From: Actinosomnolentus pattersoniae (SeqCode)
GTDB lineage: Bacteria > Actinomycetota > UBA4738
Assembly: GCA_013817655.1 (NCBI GenBank)
Contig: JACDCJ010000012.1
Coordinates: 1 to 20,553, forward strand
DNA length: 20,553 nucleotides
Direction: 5' to 3'
This document shows positions 6,284-13,035 of this stretch, one piece after another. Each line of letters opens with the position of its first letter. Positions within the stretch are counted from its first letter, which is position 1. Position numbers and translations under genes: made by a program. The notes beneath the pieces are model-generated. The model saw only the letters and a list, made by a program, of their open reading frames with translations. It was not told where the DNA came from and did not search any database.

Positions 6284-6880
6284 GTGCCCTCCCGACCCGC
6301 ATCGGCCGGGGATCCATCCCTCGACCGGATCGCGACGGTCCCGAACCTGATCTCGCTGATCCGAATCCTCTCCATCCCGGTGTTCGTGATCCTGTTGCAA
6401 CGCCGCCAGACCGAGGTCGTCGGGCTCGTGGTCCTGGTGCTCGTCCTCTCGACGGACTGGGTTGACGGGCGGATCGCGAGGCGAACGGGTCAGGTGACGA
6501 ACGTCGGGAAGACCCTCGATCCCGTCGCGGATCGCCTCGCGCTCGCCTCCGCGCTCGTCGCGCTTACCGTTCGGGGCATCTTCCCCCTGTGGGCTACCCT
6601 CGTAGTCGTTCTTCGGGATGCACTTCTGCTGGCGTCGGGAGCGGTCCTGCTCCTGCTTTGGGGAGTGCGTCTGGAAGTCCGCCGGAGCGGCAAGATCGCG
6701 ACGTTCGCGCTGATGGCCGGCGTCCCGCTCATCGCATGGGGCGAGTTCGACCGCTTCCTGGCCGGTCCGGCGCTCGCGGTTGGATGGCCGGTCTTCCTGG
6801 CGGGGCTCGCCATCTATCTCTTCACGACGATGCGCTACGTACGGGACGCCCGACAGGCGGTCCGCGATCGCTCGGTATGA
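6284..6880 (+). CDS. pgsA: CDP-alcohol phosphatidyltransferase (PgsA-like)
   Basis: The 198-residue membrane protein contains the complete family signature D-x2-D-G-x2-A-R-x8-G-x3-D-x3-D at D58, D61, G62, A65, R66, G75, D79 and D83. These aspartates bind the metal ions that transfer a phosphatidyl group from CDP-diacylglycerol to an alcohol. Hydrophobic helices flank it (about 25-40, 45-57, 84-115, 118-131, 142-180). Most such actinobacterial proteins are annotated as phosphatidylglycerophosphate synthase; the position next to gcvH and garA matches mycobacterial pgsA2 (Rv1822), whose exact substrate is less certain, so glycerol-3-phosphate as acceptor is probable, not proven. GTG 6284 is used; the gene looks leaderless, with TAGCAT seven bases upstream. 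It is followed by a 187-base gap with a strong inverted repeat before pncB. Confidence 0.85.
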   Translation: MPSRPASAGDPSLDRIATVPNLISLIRILSIPVFVILLQRRQTEVVGLVVLVLVLSTDWVDGRIARRTGQVTNVGKTLDPVADRLALASALVALTVRGIFPLWATLVVVLRDALLLASGAVLLLLWGVRLEVRRSGKIATFALMAGVPLIAWGEFDRFLAGPALAVGWPVFLAGLAIYLFTTMRYVRDARQAVRDRSV

Positions 6881-7071
6881 TGCGCGGCATGAACGCAGCA
6901 CGTCTCGGTTGCTCGATCGAGCGCCTCGTGTGGCCCGGATCGTCTCCGGTGGTCAACCCTCGACCCGCGCCAGCGACGCCCACTCTCACGTACAACCTAA
7001 GGGTGAGAGTGGGAGGTCGTCGGCCTCGGGTTGTTGTCGAGCGGGCTCGGCGACGGAGGACGACCTTGTGA
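6877..7071 (+). other. 64-codon ORF filling the pgsA-pncB gap; doubtful gene
   Basis: The frame starts at ATG 6877, overlapping the pgsA stop (ATGA), and ends at TGA 7069-7071, overlapping the pncB start (GTGA). Such double overlap is typical of coupled genes. However, the translation is rich in Arg, Pro and Val, there is no Shine-Dalgarno, no family is recognised, and a long perfect inverted repeat lies inside it. A leader peptide or chance are both possible. Confidence 0.2.
6979..7013 (+). promoter_or_regulatory. 11-bp perfect inverted repeat upstream of pncB
   Basis: CCCACTCTCAC (6979-6989) and GTGAGAGTGGG (7003-7013) are perfectly complementary around a 13-base loop. Outside it, CGACG (6974-6978) can pair with CGTCG (7017-7021) across a small bulge, and CAACCC (6955-6960) with GGGTTG (7028-7033). 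No T-tract follows. It could be a protein operator (its half-sites contain ACTCT/AGAGT, also found in the garA promoter dyad), an attenuator, or a structured leader of pncB. Confidence 0.6.
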
Positions 7072-8252
7072 CGGGTGGCTTCCACGTCGCCAGTTCGGAG
7101 GACATCCGCGGCGGCCGGGTGACGGACGTCTACTTCGTTCGGGGACGGGAGATTCTCCGCGCGCTCGGGCGTGACCCGCACGTCGTCGCCGAGGTTCGCG
7201 CAGCAAGCCTGCCACATGAGTGGCCGTGGGCCCTCCTGGCCGGCATGGAGGAGGTCCTAATCCTCCTCGAGGGGCGGGGGGTCGACGCCCGGGCCCTTCC
7301 GGAGGGCAGCGTCTTCTATCCCGAGGAGCCCGTGCTCGAACTGGCGGGGCCCTACCTGGCCTTCGGAGAGCTCGAGACCGCGCTTCTCGGATTCCTGTCG
7401 CAGGCGAGCGGAATCGCGACCGCGGCCGCGCGCTGCAAGTTCGCCTCGGGAGGCCGGCCCGTCTACTCGTTCGGTGCCCGGCGGATGCACCCGGCGATCA
7501 CGCCCATGGTGGAGAGATCGGCGTACATCGGAGGTTGTGACGGCGTGGCCACGATCCCCGGGGCCGAGCTCGTGGGCACGTCGCCGGTCGGGACCATGGC
7601 CCACGGTCTCGTCCTCATGCTCGGAGAGGAAGAGGCCTGGCGCGGCTTCGATCGCGTAATCGATCCGCGAGTGCCCCGCGTCGCGTTGATCGACACGTTC
7701 CAGGACGAGAAGTTCGGCGCCGCCGCCGCGGCGCGCGTGCTCGGAGAACGGCTGGCGGGGGTCCGGCTGGACACGCCGGCGTCGCGTCGCGGAAACTTCG
7801 CGGCGATCCTTCGGGAGGTGCGCTGGGAGCTGGATCGGCAGGGTTTCTCACAGGTCCGTCTGTTCTGCTCGGGAGGAATCGACGAGCAACGCATTCTCGA
7901 GCTCAACCGATATGCGGACGCGTACGGCGTGGGGGGTTCCATCAGCAATGCCAGCGTGGTGGACTTCGCCATGGACATCGTTGAGGTGGACGGCGAGACT
8001 CGCGCAAAGCGTGGGAAAATGTCTGGCCGCAAGCACTTTTGGGCCTGCTCCGAATGTGGGAATCGAGGCCTCGCGCCGGCCGTCACCAAGCTCGGTGACT
8101 GTCCTCGCTGCGGGCACCGGGTTAGCTCTCTCCTCGAGACGACCCTCGCCCGTGGGACCGCCAAGCGGGCGACCAAGCCCGCACGAGAGATTCGGCAGTT
8201 CGCCCTCGATCAGGTGGCCCGCGCGCCACGTGCCTTTCCGGCGGAGGAGTAA
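7068..8252 (+). CDS. pncB: Nicotinate phosphoribosyltransferase
   Basis: The 394-residue protein catalyses formation of nicotinate mononucleotide from nicotinate and PRPP with ATP, the first step of the Preiss-Handler NAD salvage route. The NAPRTase core is visible: TDVYF near residue 19, FGARRMHP (135-141), GTSPVGTMAHG (170-180, holding the conserved active-site His), DTFQDE (209-214) and the phosphate-binding LFCSGGID (265-272). The C-terminus carries four cysteines in CSEC (327, 330) and CPRC (345, 348), a zinc-knuckle-like module as in the short archaeal-type NAPRTase of Thermoplasma. Length fits that short class. GTG 7068 is chosen because GGAGGA (7055-7060) is seven bases upstream; the longer open frame from 6780 overlaps pgsA. 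It precedes gcvH by 80 bases. A large inverted repeat in its leader suggests regulation. Confidence 0.88.
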   Translation: MTGGFHVASSEDIRGGRVTDVYFVRGREILRALGRDPHVVAEVRAASLPHEWPWALLAGMEEVLILLEGRGVDARALPEGSVFYPEEPVLELAGPYLAFGELETALLGFLSQASGIATAAARCKFASGGRPVYSFGARRMHPAITPMVERSAYIGGCDGVATIPGAELVGTSPVGTMAHGLVLMLGEEEAWRGFDRVIDPRVPRVALIDTFQDEKFGAAAAARVLGERLAGVRLDTPASRRGNFAAILREVRWELDRQGFSQVRLFCSGGIDEQRILELNRYADAYGVGGSISNASVVDFAMDIVEVDGETRAKRGKMSGRKHFWACSECGNRGLAPAVTKLGDCPRCGHRVSSLLETTLARGTAKRATKPAREIRQFALDQVARAPRAFPAEE

Positions 8253-8262
8253 GGGCAACCGC

Positions 8263-8277
8263 ACCCCGCTTCGGGGT
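8263..8277 (+). terminator. Hairpin between pncB and gcvH
   Basis: ACCCCG (8263-8268) pairs with CGGGGT (8272-8277) around a three-base loop, ten bases after the pncB stop. There is only a weak T content after it, so it could be a terminator or an mRNA-stabilising stem. Confidence 0.4.
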
Positions 8278-8332
8278 ATCGTTCAGGTTCTCGTGGTCCG
8301 AGCGTCGACGGAGTACACCGGAGGGACGCGAC

Positions 8333-8734
8333 ATGGAATACCCAGAAGACCTTCAGTACACCGAACAGCACGAGTGGGTAAGGCGAGAGGACGCCACCCG
8401 CTTCCGGATCGGAATCACCGACTTCGCACAGGCCGCACTCGGCGACGTCGTGTACGTCGACGTGCCGGAGGTCGGAACGGAGGTTACCGCCGGAGAGCCC
8501 TTCGGGGAGGTGGAGTCCACCAAGTCGGTCTCCGACATCTACGCGCCGATGAGCGGAACCGTAGTGGAGCGGAACGGCGCCCTCGCCGACTCCCCGGAAC
8601 GGGTGAACCAGGATCCCTACGGAGAGGGCTGGATGATCGTGGTAGAGGCGAGCGAGGCTTCGGACGCGCCGAACTTCCTGGACGCGGCCGCTTACCGGGA
8701 ACGAACCCTCAAGGAATCCGGCGAAGACCGCTAG
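8333..8734 (+). CDS. gcvH: Glycine cleavage system H protein
   Basis: The 133-residue protein is the lipoyl carrier that shuttles the aminomethyl group between the P, T and L proteins of the glycine cleavage complex in the cytoplasm. The hallmarks are YTEQHEWVR (9-17), GITDFAQAALGDVVYVDVP (27-45) and the lipoylation site EVESTKSVSD, with lysine 64. The end part NQDPYGEGWMIVV is also typical. Length matches the family. GGAGGG (8320-8325) lies seven bases before ATG 8333. The P-protein subunits are in this window (13470-16255), but gcvT and the lipoamide dehydrogenase gene are not. Position before garA follows the actinobacterial order. No glycine riboswitch is recognisable in the 80-base leader. 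Confidence 0.96.
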   Translation: MEYPEDLQYTEQHEWVRREDATRFRIGITDFAQAALGDVVYVDVPEVGTEVTAGEPFGEVESTKSVSDIYAPMSGTVVERNGALADSPERVNQDPYGEGWMIVVEASEASDAPNFLDAAAYRERTLKESGEDR

Positions 8735-8792
8735 CAAAAAGGCCTGGTCAAACGCTCGCGCCTCCCCAAGTCTCGACCTGTATCTCCTTACG

Positions 8793-8826
8793 ACTCTTGA
8801 CTACAGCTTCATGCTGTGTGTAGAGT
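8793..8826 (+). promoter_or_regulatory. Promoter of garA with dyad operator in the spacer (MerR-like)
   Basis: TTGACT (8797-8802) and TAGAGT (8821-8826) are separated by 18 bases. The spacer contains ACAGC (8803-8807) and GCTGT (8813-8817), and an outer pair ACTCT (8793-8797)/AGAGT (8822-8826) has nearly the same centre. A dyad in a spacer of 18 to 20 bases is the classic MerR-family operator layout. A MerR gene is the second gene of the operon it would drive. Confidence 0.6.
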
Positions 8827-8883
8827 GCGAGGTCCTCTCGGACTCGACCTGTCGTAGAGAACGGTATGCGGCGGAGGGTGAGC

Positions 8884-9339
8884 ATGGTCTGTCCGAAATG
8901 CAAACATCGAAACTCGGAGGACGCTCGGTTTTGCTCGAACTGTGGCGCTCCCCTTCAGCAAGACACCACCATGAGCCTGAGCCCGATCGACGTGGACGTG
9001 GATGTCGTCGAGGAAGCCGGGGGCCCGCAGGCCGAGCTCGAGCCCGGGCAGGGACTGCTCGTCGTCCAGCGTGGGCCTGTGGCGGGATCGAAGTTCCTGA
9101 TCGACAAGGACGTCACAACGGTTGGCCGGCATCCCGAGAGCGACATCTTCCTGGACGACGTCACCGTGTCACGCAAGCACGCGCACATCCAGCGTCGGGA
9201 GACCGCCTTCTCCATCTCGGACGAGGGAAGTCTGAACGGCACGTACGTCAACCGGCGCCGTGTCGAGGACACCGAGCTCGCGAACGGTGACGAACTCCAG
9301 ATCGGAAAGTTCAAGCTGGTCATCTACCTGGGGGAGTGA
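8884..9339 (+). CDS. garA: Zinc-ribbon FHA-domain protein, GarA homologue
   Basis: The 151-residue protein has three parts. Residues 3-20 form a zinc ribbon (CPKC and CSNC). Residues 26-32 contain QDTTMSL with adjacent threonines T28/T29. Residues 58-150 are an FHA domain with GRHPESD (81-87), VSRKH (95-99) and SLNGTYVN (116-123), the phosphothreonine-binding residues. The FHA part closely resembles mycobacterial GarA and corynebacterial OdhI, which inhibit 2-oxoglutarate dehydrogenase and act on glutamate enzymes; there, PknB/PknG-type phosphorylation of a TT motif makes the FHA bind itself and switches it off. The TT here may serve that purpose. The zinc ribbon is absent from GarA and OdhI. 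ATG 8884 is chosen because GGAGGG (8873-8878) precedes it; ATG 8866 lacks such a site. Its stop overlaps the next gene's GTG. Confidence 0.88.
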   Translation: MVCPKCKHRNSEDARFCSNCGAPLQQDTTMSLSPIDVDVDVVEEAGGPQAELEPGQGLLVVQRGPVAGSKFLIDKDVTTVGRHPESDIFLDDVTVSRKHAHIQRRETAFSISDEGSLNGTYVNRRRVEDTELANGDELQIGKFKLVIYLGE

Positions 9340-10043
9340 CGTTGGCGACGCGCAACTACATGTCTATCGGGGAGGTCCTCGTGACGTTGAAGACCGAGTT
9401 CCCCGACATCACGATCTCCAAGATCCGATTCCTCGAAGGTGAGGGGCTGGTCGACCCCGAACGCACGCCCTCCGGCTATCGCAAGTTTCGCCCGGAGGAG
9501 GTCGAGCGCCTTCGCACGATCCTGCGTATGCAGCGCGACGAGTACCTCCCGCTGAAGGTGATCAAGGAGCGCCTCGACACCACGGCCGATGCCGATTCAC
9601 CGGCCCGCGCGACGAAGCCCTCGGAGGGGGATGAGCAGGAGCTCGGCGTCCCGCCGACGGGGCTGCACATGTCGGTGGAGGAGCTCTCCGCGGCGACGGG
9701 AGTGGAGCGCGAGCGGATCCGCGAGCTCGAGTCCTTCGGGATCCTTTGCTCCCACGGCCTGAACGGTGAGCGGTACTACGACGGAGATGACTTCATCGTG
9801 CTGTCGATCGCCAAGGGGTTCTTCAAGTACGGCATCGAGCCCCGACATCTCACGATGTACCGTCACTTCGCCGAACGCGAGGCCAGCTTCTTCGAGTCGA
9901 TCGTCCTTCCGATGATCCGGCAGCGGAACCCCGATGCGCGGCGAGCCGCCGCCGACAACCTGCAGGACCTGACGGGGCTGGCGCGCAAGCTCAAGCAGGC
10001 GCTGCTGCGGACGAACCTCCGGCAGTACCTTCTCGGCGCCTGA
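9336..10043 (+). CDS. ftsR: MerR-family regulator, FtsR type (Rv1828-like)
   Basis: The 235-residue protein has an N-terminal MerR winged helix (MSIGEVLVTLKTEFPDITIS, then KIRFLEGEGLVDPERTPSGY and RKFRPEEVERLRTI, residues 9-66). A second HTH-like module follows (MSVEELSAATGVERERIREL onward, about 112-155), then an alpha-helical C-terminus. This is the architecture of Rv1828 and of FtsR of Corynebacterium glutamicum, which controls ftsZ and other genes. It lies directly after garA, as in mycobacteria. Three starts compete: GTG 9336 overlapping the garA stop, TTG 9342 with GGGGAG five bases upstream, and ATG 9360 at the family core; I give the longest. Translational coupling with garA is likely. 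The dyad promoter upstream of garA makes autoregulation plausible, but no binding evidence exists in the sequence alone. Confidence 0.85.
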   Translation: MTLATRNYMSIGEVLVTLKTEFPDITISKIRFLEGEGLVDPERTPSGYRKFRPEEVERLRTILRMQRDEYLPLKVIKERLDTTADADSPARATKPSEGDEQELGVPPTGLHMSVEELSAATGVERERIRELESFGILCSHGLNGERYYDGDDFIVLSIAKGFFKYGIEPRHLTMYRHFAEREASFFESIVLPMIRQRNPDARRAAADNLQDLTGLARKLKQALLRTNLRQYLLGA

Positions 10044-10049
10044 CGGAGC

Positions 10050-11330
10050 TTGCACCGGACCCTTCGGCCAAACGCGGGGGGCACGCCTTACCCGCGACCC
10101 CGACCCGCACGGACGATCGTCGTCGCGCTAGTCGCATCCCTGCTCTTCGGGGCCGCGCCGTCGTCCTCCGCCGTCGCTTCTACGGACCTCCTCGGCGAAG
10201 CCGCTCGGCAGGACCTCCTCGCTCCTCCGTCAGTCGCCGCCGCCGCGGCGATCCTCGAGGATCAGGACACCGGGCAGATCCTCTATCAGAAGGCAGCGGA
10301 CGAACGCCGCCCGATCGCAAGCCTGACGAAAGTCATGACCGCCCTGGTCGTCATGGAGAGAGAGCCCGACCTGTCCTCGCTCGCGACCGTGAGCGAGGCG
10401 GCGGCGGGACAGATCGGTGCTGGGCTCGGCCTCGTCCCAGGCGAACGCGTCGACGTTCGCACCCTCCTGTACGGGCTCCTGCTCGAGTCGGCGAACGATG
10501 CGGCCGTTTCCCTCGCGGAGCACGTGGCCGGCAACGAGGAGGGGTTCGCGGAACTGATGAACCGCAGGGCCACATCGCTCGGCCTCTCCAACACCCACTT
10601 CGGGGGAGCGACGGGACTCGACAACGCCGGCTACTCGACGGCTCGCGAGCTCGCCGCCCTCTACCGGAAGGCCTACGCGTGGAGCGTCTTCGCGGATATC
10701 GTCGGGGCCTCGGATGTCGCCGCCACCACGGCATCGGGGCGCGATCTCCAGATCCGTACCCGCAACGAGCTCTTGCTTACATACCCCGGGACGACGGGCG
10801 GTAAGACGGGGTTCACGACCCCGTCGGGCCACTGCCTGATCGCCTCGGCGGAAAGGAGCGGCCGCCGGTTGGTGACCGTCCTCCTTGGTGAGCCGGTCCC
10901 GGCGTTCGAGGACGGCGCGGCCCTGCTCGACCACGGTTTCGACAGCTTCCGGCGGGTCACGCTCGTCCGGGAGGGAGAGGTGGTCGGACGTATCGGCGTC
11001 GAAGGACAGATGGTGGACGCGCTGTCCCCGCAGACCGTGACCCGGCTGATCGCGGAGGATCGGGTTGGGACGGTCGAGCGCCGGTTCCACCCGATGGATG
11101 GGCTTCGGCTCCCCGTGACGGCTGGGCAACGGATCGGAGACGTCGACCTCGTGGTGGCCGGGAGGCTGGTGGCCTCTTTGGCGGCTCGTGCGGCTCGGGG
11201 CCTGATGGCCGGCGGCTCGGGTGGGTCGGCGCCGCCGTCCTCCTTCCCAGTCGGGCCGCCCCCGCTGGCCGGGGGAATAGACGACATCCTCGCCGCCCTG
11301 ATCCGGTCCCTCGCCGGCGGGTTCGTCTAG
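10050..11330 (+). CDS. D-alanyl-D-alanine carboxypeptidase (peptidase S11, PBP5/DacA-like)
   Basis: The protein (426 residues from TTG 10050) trims the terminal D-Ala from peptidoglycan pentapeptides outside the membrane. An arginine-rich N-terminus precedes a signal sequence (VVALVASLLFGAAPSSSAVA, about 24-43). The three penicillin-binding motifs are present: SLTK with Ser91 and Lys94, SAN at 147-149, and KTG at 252-254. A C-terminal beta-rich region (VTLVREGEVVGRIGV onward) matches the PBP5 C-terminal domain, and a hydrophobic tail may anchor it. The start is weakly defined: TTG 10050 is six bases after the stop of the MerR gene, CGGAG is only one base away, and no ATG or GTG precedes the signal sequence, so coupling to the upstream gene is likely. 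The frame and all catalytic motifs are intact. Confidence 0.9.
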   Translation: MHRTLRPNAGGTPYPRPRPARTIVVALVASLLFGAAPSSSAVASTDLLGEAARQDLLAPPSVAAAAAILEDQDTGQILYQKAADERRPIASLTKVMTALVVMEREPDLSSLATVSEAAAGQIGAGLGLVPGERVDVRTLLYGLLLESANDAAVSLAEHVAGNEEGFAELMNRRATSLGLSNTHFGGATGLDNAGYSTARELAALYRKAYAWSVFADIVGASDVAATTASGRDLQIRTRNELLLTYPGTTGGKTGFTTPSGHCLIASAERSGRRLVTVLLGEPVPAFEDGAALLDHGFDSFRRVTLVREGEVVGRIGVEGQMVDALSPQTVTRLIAEDRVGTVERRFHPMDGLRLPVTAGQRIGDVDLVVAGRLVASLAARAARGLMAGGSGGSAPPSSFPVGPPPLAGGIDDILAALIRSLAGGFV

Positions 11331-11339
11331 CGGGCTTCC

Positions 11340-11345
11340 TATAAT
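11340..11345 (+). promoter_or_regulatory. -10 box TATAAT, leaderless start of hpt
   Basis: A perfect TATAAT ends eight bases before ATG 11354, and no Shine-Dalgarno is present between them. Transcription would begin at about the start codon, giving a leaderless mRNA. No good -35 is seen at 16 to 18 bases upstream. Confidence 0.55.
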
Positions 11346-11353
11346 CGGCGCAG

Positions 11354-11938
11354 ATGGCCGCCTCGCCGACGCTCCTCTACTCGGAAGAGGAGATCCAGCA
11401 CAGCGTCCGGGGACTCGGGCGGGCGATATCGCGTGACTATTCGGGAAGCGCGCCGGTCCTCATCTCGGTCCTCAAGGGTGGAGCGATCTTCCTCTCCGAT
11501 CTGATGCGGTCGGTGGACCTTCCGCTTCGCGTCGACTTCATGTCCATCTCGAAGTACGGCGACGGGCAGGGGAGCGGAGTGGTCCGGATCCTGAAGGATC
11601 TCGACCATGACATCGGCGACGAGCGGGTGATCGTCGTGGAGGACATCATCGACACGGGGCTCACGCTTTCCTATCTCCTCACGACCCTGTGGGCCCGAAA
11701 TCCCTCCTCCGTGGAGGTCTGCACGCTGCTCGACAAGAGCGTCCGGCGGATCGCCCCGCTCGAGATCCGCTATCGCGGGTTCGACTGCCCCGACCGCTTC
11801 GTAGTCGGCTACGGCCTCGATTACGAGGAGCGCTATCGCAATTTTCCCTTCATTCTCGCCATGCCAGGCCGCCGGCCGGGAGAGCCGTGGCCGTCCCTCG
11901 AACCGTTCCTCCACGGCCCCCCTCCTCGTGAGACCTGA
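11354..11938 (+). CDS. hpt: Hypoxanthine phosphoribosyltransferase
   Basis: The 194-residue cytoplasmic enzyme salvages hypoxanthine (and probably guanine) to IMP/GMP using PRPP. The PRPP-binding loop VIVVEDIIDTGLTL (92-105) contains the paired acidic residues E96/D97 and D100, and LKGG (40-43) is the conserved pyrophosphate-binding loop. FMSISKYG (62-69) and DRFVVGYGLDYEERYRNFPF match the flexible loop and the base-binding region. Members usually have about 180 residues; the extra C-terminal end is proline-rich and probably unstructured. ATG 11354 is supported by the leaderless geometry with TATAAT at 11340-11345. It follows the carboxypeptidase by 23 bases and is followed by a GC hairpin, so it may be transcribed alone. 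Confidence 0.94.
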   Translation: MAASPTLLYSEEEIQHSVRGLGRAISRDYSGSAPVLISVLKGGAIFLSDLMRSVDLPLRVDFMSISKYGDGQGSGVVRILKDLDHDIGDERVIVVEDIIDTGLTLSYLLTTLWARNPSSVEVCTLLDKSVRRIAPLEIRYRGFDCPDRFVVGYGLDYEERYRNFPFILAMPGRRPGEPWPSLEPFLHGPPPRET

Positions 11939-11941
11939 ACT

Positions 11942-11957
11942 GCCCGGCAGGCCGGGC
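11942..11957 (+). terminator. GC-rich hairpin after hpt
   Basis: GCCCGGC (11942-11948) and GCCGGGC (11951-11957) are perfectly complementary with only AG between them, three bases after the hpt stop. No T-tract follows, as is common for actinobacterial terminators. The next gene has its own promoter. Confidence 0.5.
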
Positions 11958-11989
11958 GGGCTGGGACCTTCACGCCCGGATCACGCTGT

Positions 11990-12018
11990 TTGCCGGTCCC
12001 GGGCGCGGTGGGTAGATT
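11990..12018 (+). promoter_or_regulatory. Promoter of the DUF151 gene
   Basis: TTGCCG (11990-11995) and TAGATT (12013-12018) are separated by 17 bases. The start codon ATG 12029 follows the -10 by ten bases without a Shine-Dalgarno, so the transcript would have a leader of a few bases at most. Confidence 0.5.
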
Positions 12019-12028
12019 CAGACACGCC

Positions 12029-12499
12029 ATGATCGAGCTGAACCTCGTGGGCGTGAGGGTCGAGTTGCCGACCAACCAGCCGATCGTGCTTCTGAAGGAG
12101 CGGGAGGGAGAGCGTTACCTTCCCATCTGGATCGGCGCCATGGAGGCGACCGCCATCGCGTTCGCCCTCCAGGGCATCGTCACCGCGCGGCCCATGACCC
12201 ACGACCTCCTAAAGAACATCCTCGAGGAGGTTGGCGCGAACGTGGAGCGCATCGTGATCACCGAGCTCAAGGAGGGCACCTTCTACGCGGTCATCCACAT
12301 GGCCGTGAACGGCTCGCGCTATGAGGTGTCTTCCAGGCCGAGCGATGCCATCGCCCTCGCGGTCCGCGGGAACACACCCATCTTTGCGGACGAGAATGTC
12401 CTGACGGAGGCCTCCATCGTGATCCGTGACGACGAGGAGCAGGAGGTGGAGAAGTTCCGGGAATTCCTCGACCAGGTCACCCCGGAGGACTTCGCCTAG
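12029..12499 (+). CDS. DUF151 bifunctional nuclease-family protein
   Basis: The 156-residue protein belongs to the DUF151/BFN family (PF02577), seen in the pattern LPIWIGAMEATAIAFALQGI (about 31-50), RPMTHDLLKNILEE (54-67) and SRPSDAIALAVRGNTPIFAD (102-121). Plant members were described as bifunctional DNase/RNase; the bacterial role is not settled. The acidic C-terminus (DDEEQEVEKFREFLDQVTPEDF) is typical. Upstream in-frame codons to 11990 are not used because the family begins at MIELNLVGV and the promoter -10 lies between. It is the equivalent of Rv1829, between the FtsR-type and ResR-type MerR genes, with the carboxypeptidase and hpt genes inserted before it here. A promoter and no strong terminator suggest co-transcription with the next MerR gene is possible. 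Confidence 0.9.
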   Translation: MIELNLVGVRVELPTNQPIVLLKEREGERYLPIWIGAMEATAIAFALQGIVTARPMTHDLLKNILEEVGANVERIVITELKEGTFYAVIHMAVNGSRYEVSSRPSDAIALAVRGNTPIFADENVLTEASIVIRDDEEQEVEKFREFLDQVTPEDFA

Positions 12500-12512
12500 C
12501 GAGCTTCGATGA

Positions 12513-12561
12513 TTGACACGTCCTTCCCCCGTGGTAGCCTTCCTTACGCCCCGGTAATTAC
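12513..12561 (+). promoter_or_regulatory. Promoter region of the second MerR gene, with palindromes
   Basis: TTGACA (12513-12518) and TAGCCT (12535-12540) are 16 bases apart. CACG (12517-12520) and CGTG (12530-12533) form a weak dyad in the spacer. The palindrome GTAATTAC (12554-12561) lies in the leader, unusual for its A/T content in this G+C-rich DNA. CGGAG (12561-12565) serves ATG 12571. An autoregulatory operator is possible. Confidence 0.4.
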
Positions 12562-12570
12562 GGAGTTGTG

Positions 12571-13035
12571 ATGCCAGAGAGCAACGGCTATCGCGTGCCC
12601 GAGGTCTGCAGGGTGGTGGGGATCACCTACCGCCAGCTCGACTACTGGGCACGGACCGGCCTCGTTCTCCCCAGCATCCGGGACGCCGGGGGATCGGGGA
12701 CCCAGCGGTTGTATTCGTTCCGCGACCTCGTCCAGCTGCGGGTCATCAAGAAGCTCATCGACGCTGGGGTTTCGTTGCAGCGGGTGCGCAAGGCCGTCGC
12801 TTACCTCCAAGAGCACCTGGGCACGAGTCCCGCCGGCGTTACGCTCATGTCCGATGGGATCAACATCTACGCCTGCGAGTCCGAGGACGAGATCATCGAC
12901 CTCGTGAAGCGTGGACAGGGCGTGTTCGCGATCGCCGTCGACAAGGTCTGGGACGACCTGGCGAGCTCGCTGGGAACCTCGAAGAAGGAGACGAAGCGGT
13001 TACCTGCCGCCCTCACCCGAGCCGGAGGCGCTTGA
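12571..13035 (+). CDS. MerR-family regulator, Rv1830 (ResR/McdR) type
   Basis: The 154-residue protein has an N-terminal MerR winged HTH (GYRVPEVCRVVGITYRQLDY, WARTGLVLPSIRDAGGSGTQ, RLYSFRDLVQLRVIKKLIDA, about residues 6-66). A dimerisation helix follows (VSLQRVRKAVAYLQEHLG), then a short C-terminal effector-like domain (VTLMSDGINIYACESEDEII). The order after a DUF151 gene and before the P-protein is that of Rv1830, a regulator linked to growth and division in mycobacteria. No cysteine pair for metal sensing of the MerR/ZntR kind is present. ATG 12571 is taken over GTG 12568, since CGGAG is five bases before it. Its stop overlaps the TTG start of the nuclease-like gene, so the two are probably translated together. 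Confidence 0.88.
   Translation: MPESNGYRVPEVCRVVGITYRQLDYWARTGLVLPSIRDAGGSGTQRLYSFRDLVQLRVIKKLIDAGVSLQRVRKAVAYLQEHLGTSPAGVTLMSDGINIYACESEDEIIDLVKRGQGVFAIAVDKVWDDLASSLGTSKKETKRLPAALTRAGGA

Noticed and set aside
5390..6901. A 503-codon minus-strand frame opposite the diiron and phosphatidyltransferase genes
   Set aside because: It covers two well-supported plus-strand genes and its translation is low-complexity, as expected of antisense frames in G+C-rich DNA.
8253..8332. Glycine riboswitch before gcvH
   Set aside because: The 80-base gap is too short for the usual tandem aptamer and only a simple six-pair hairpin is visible.
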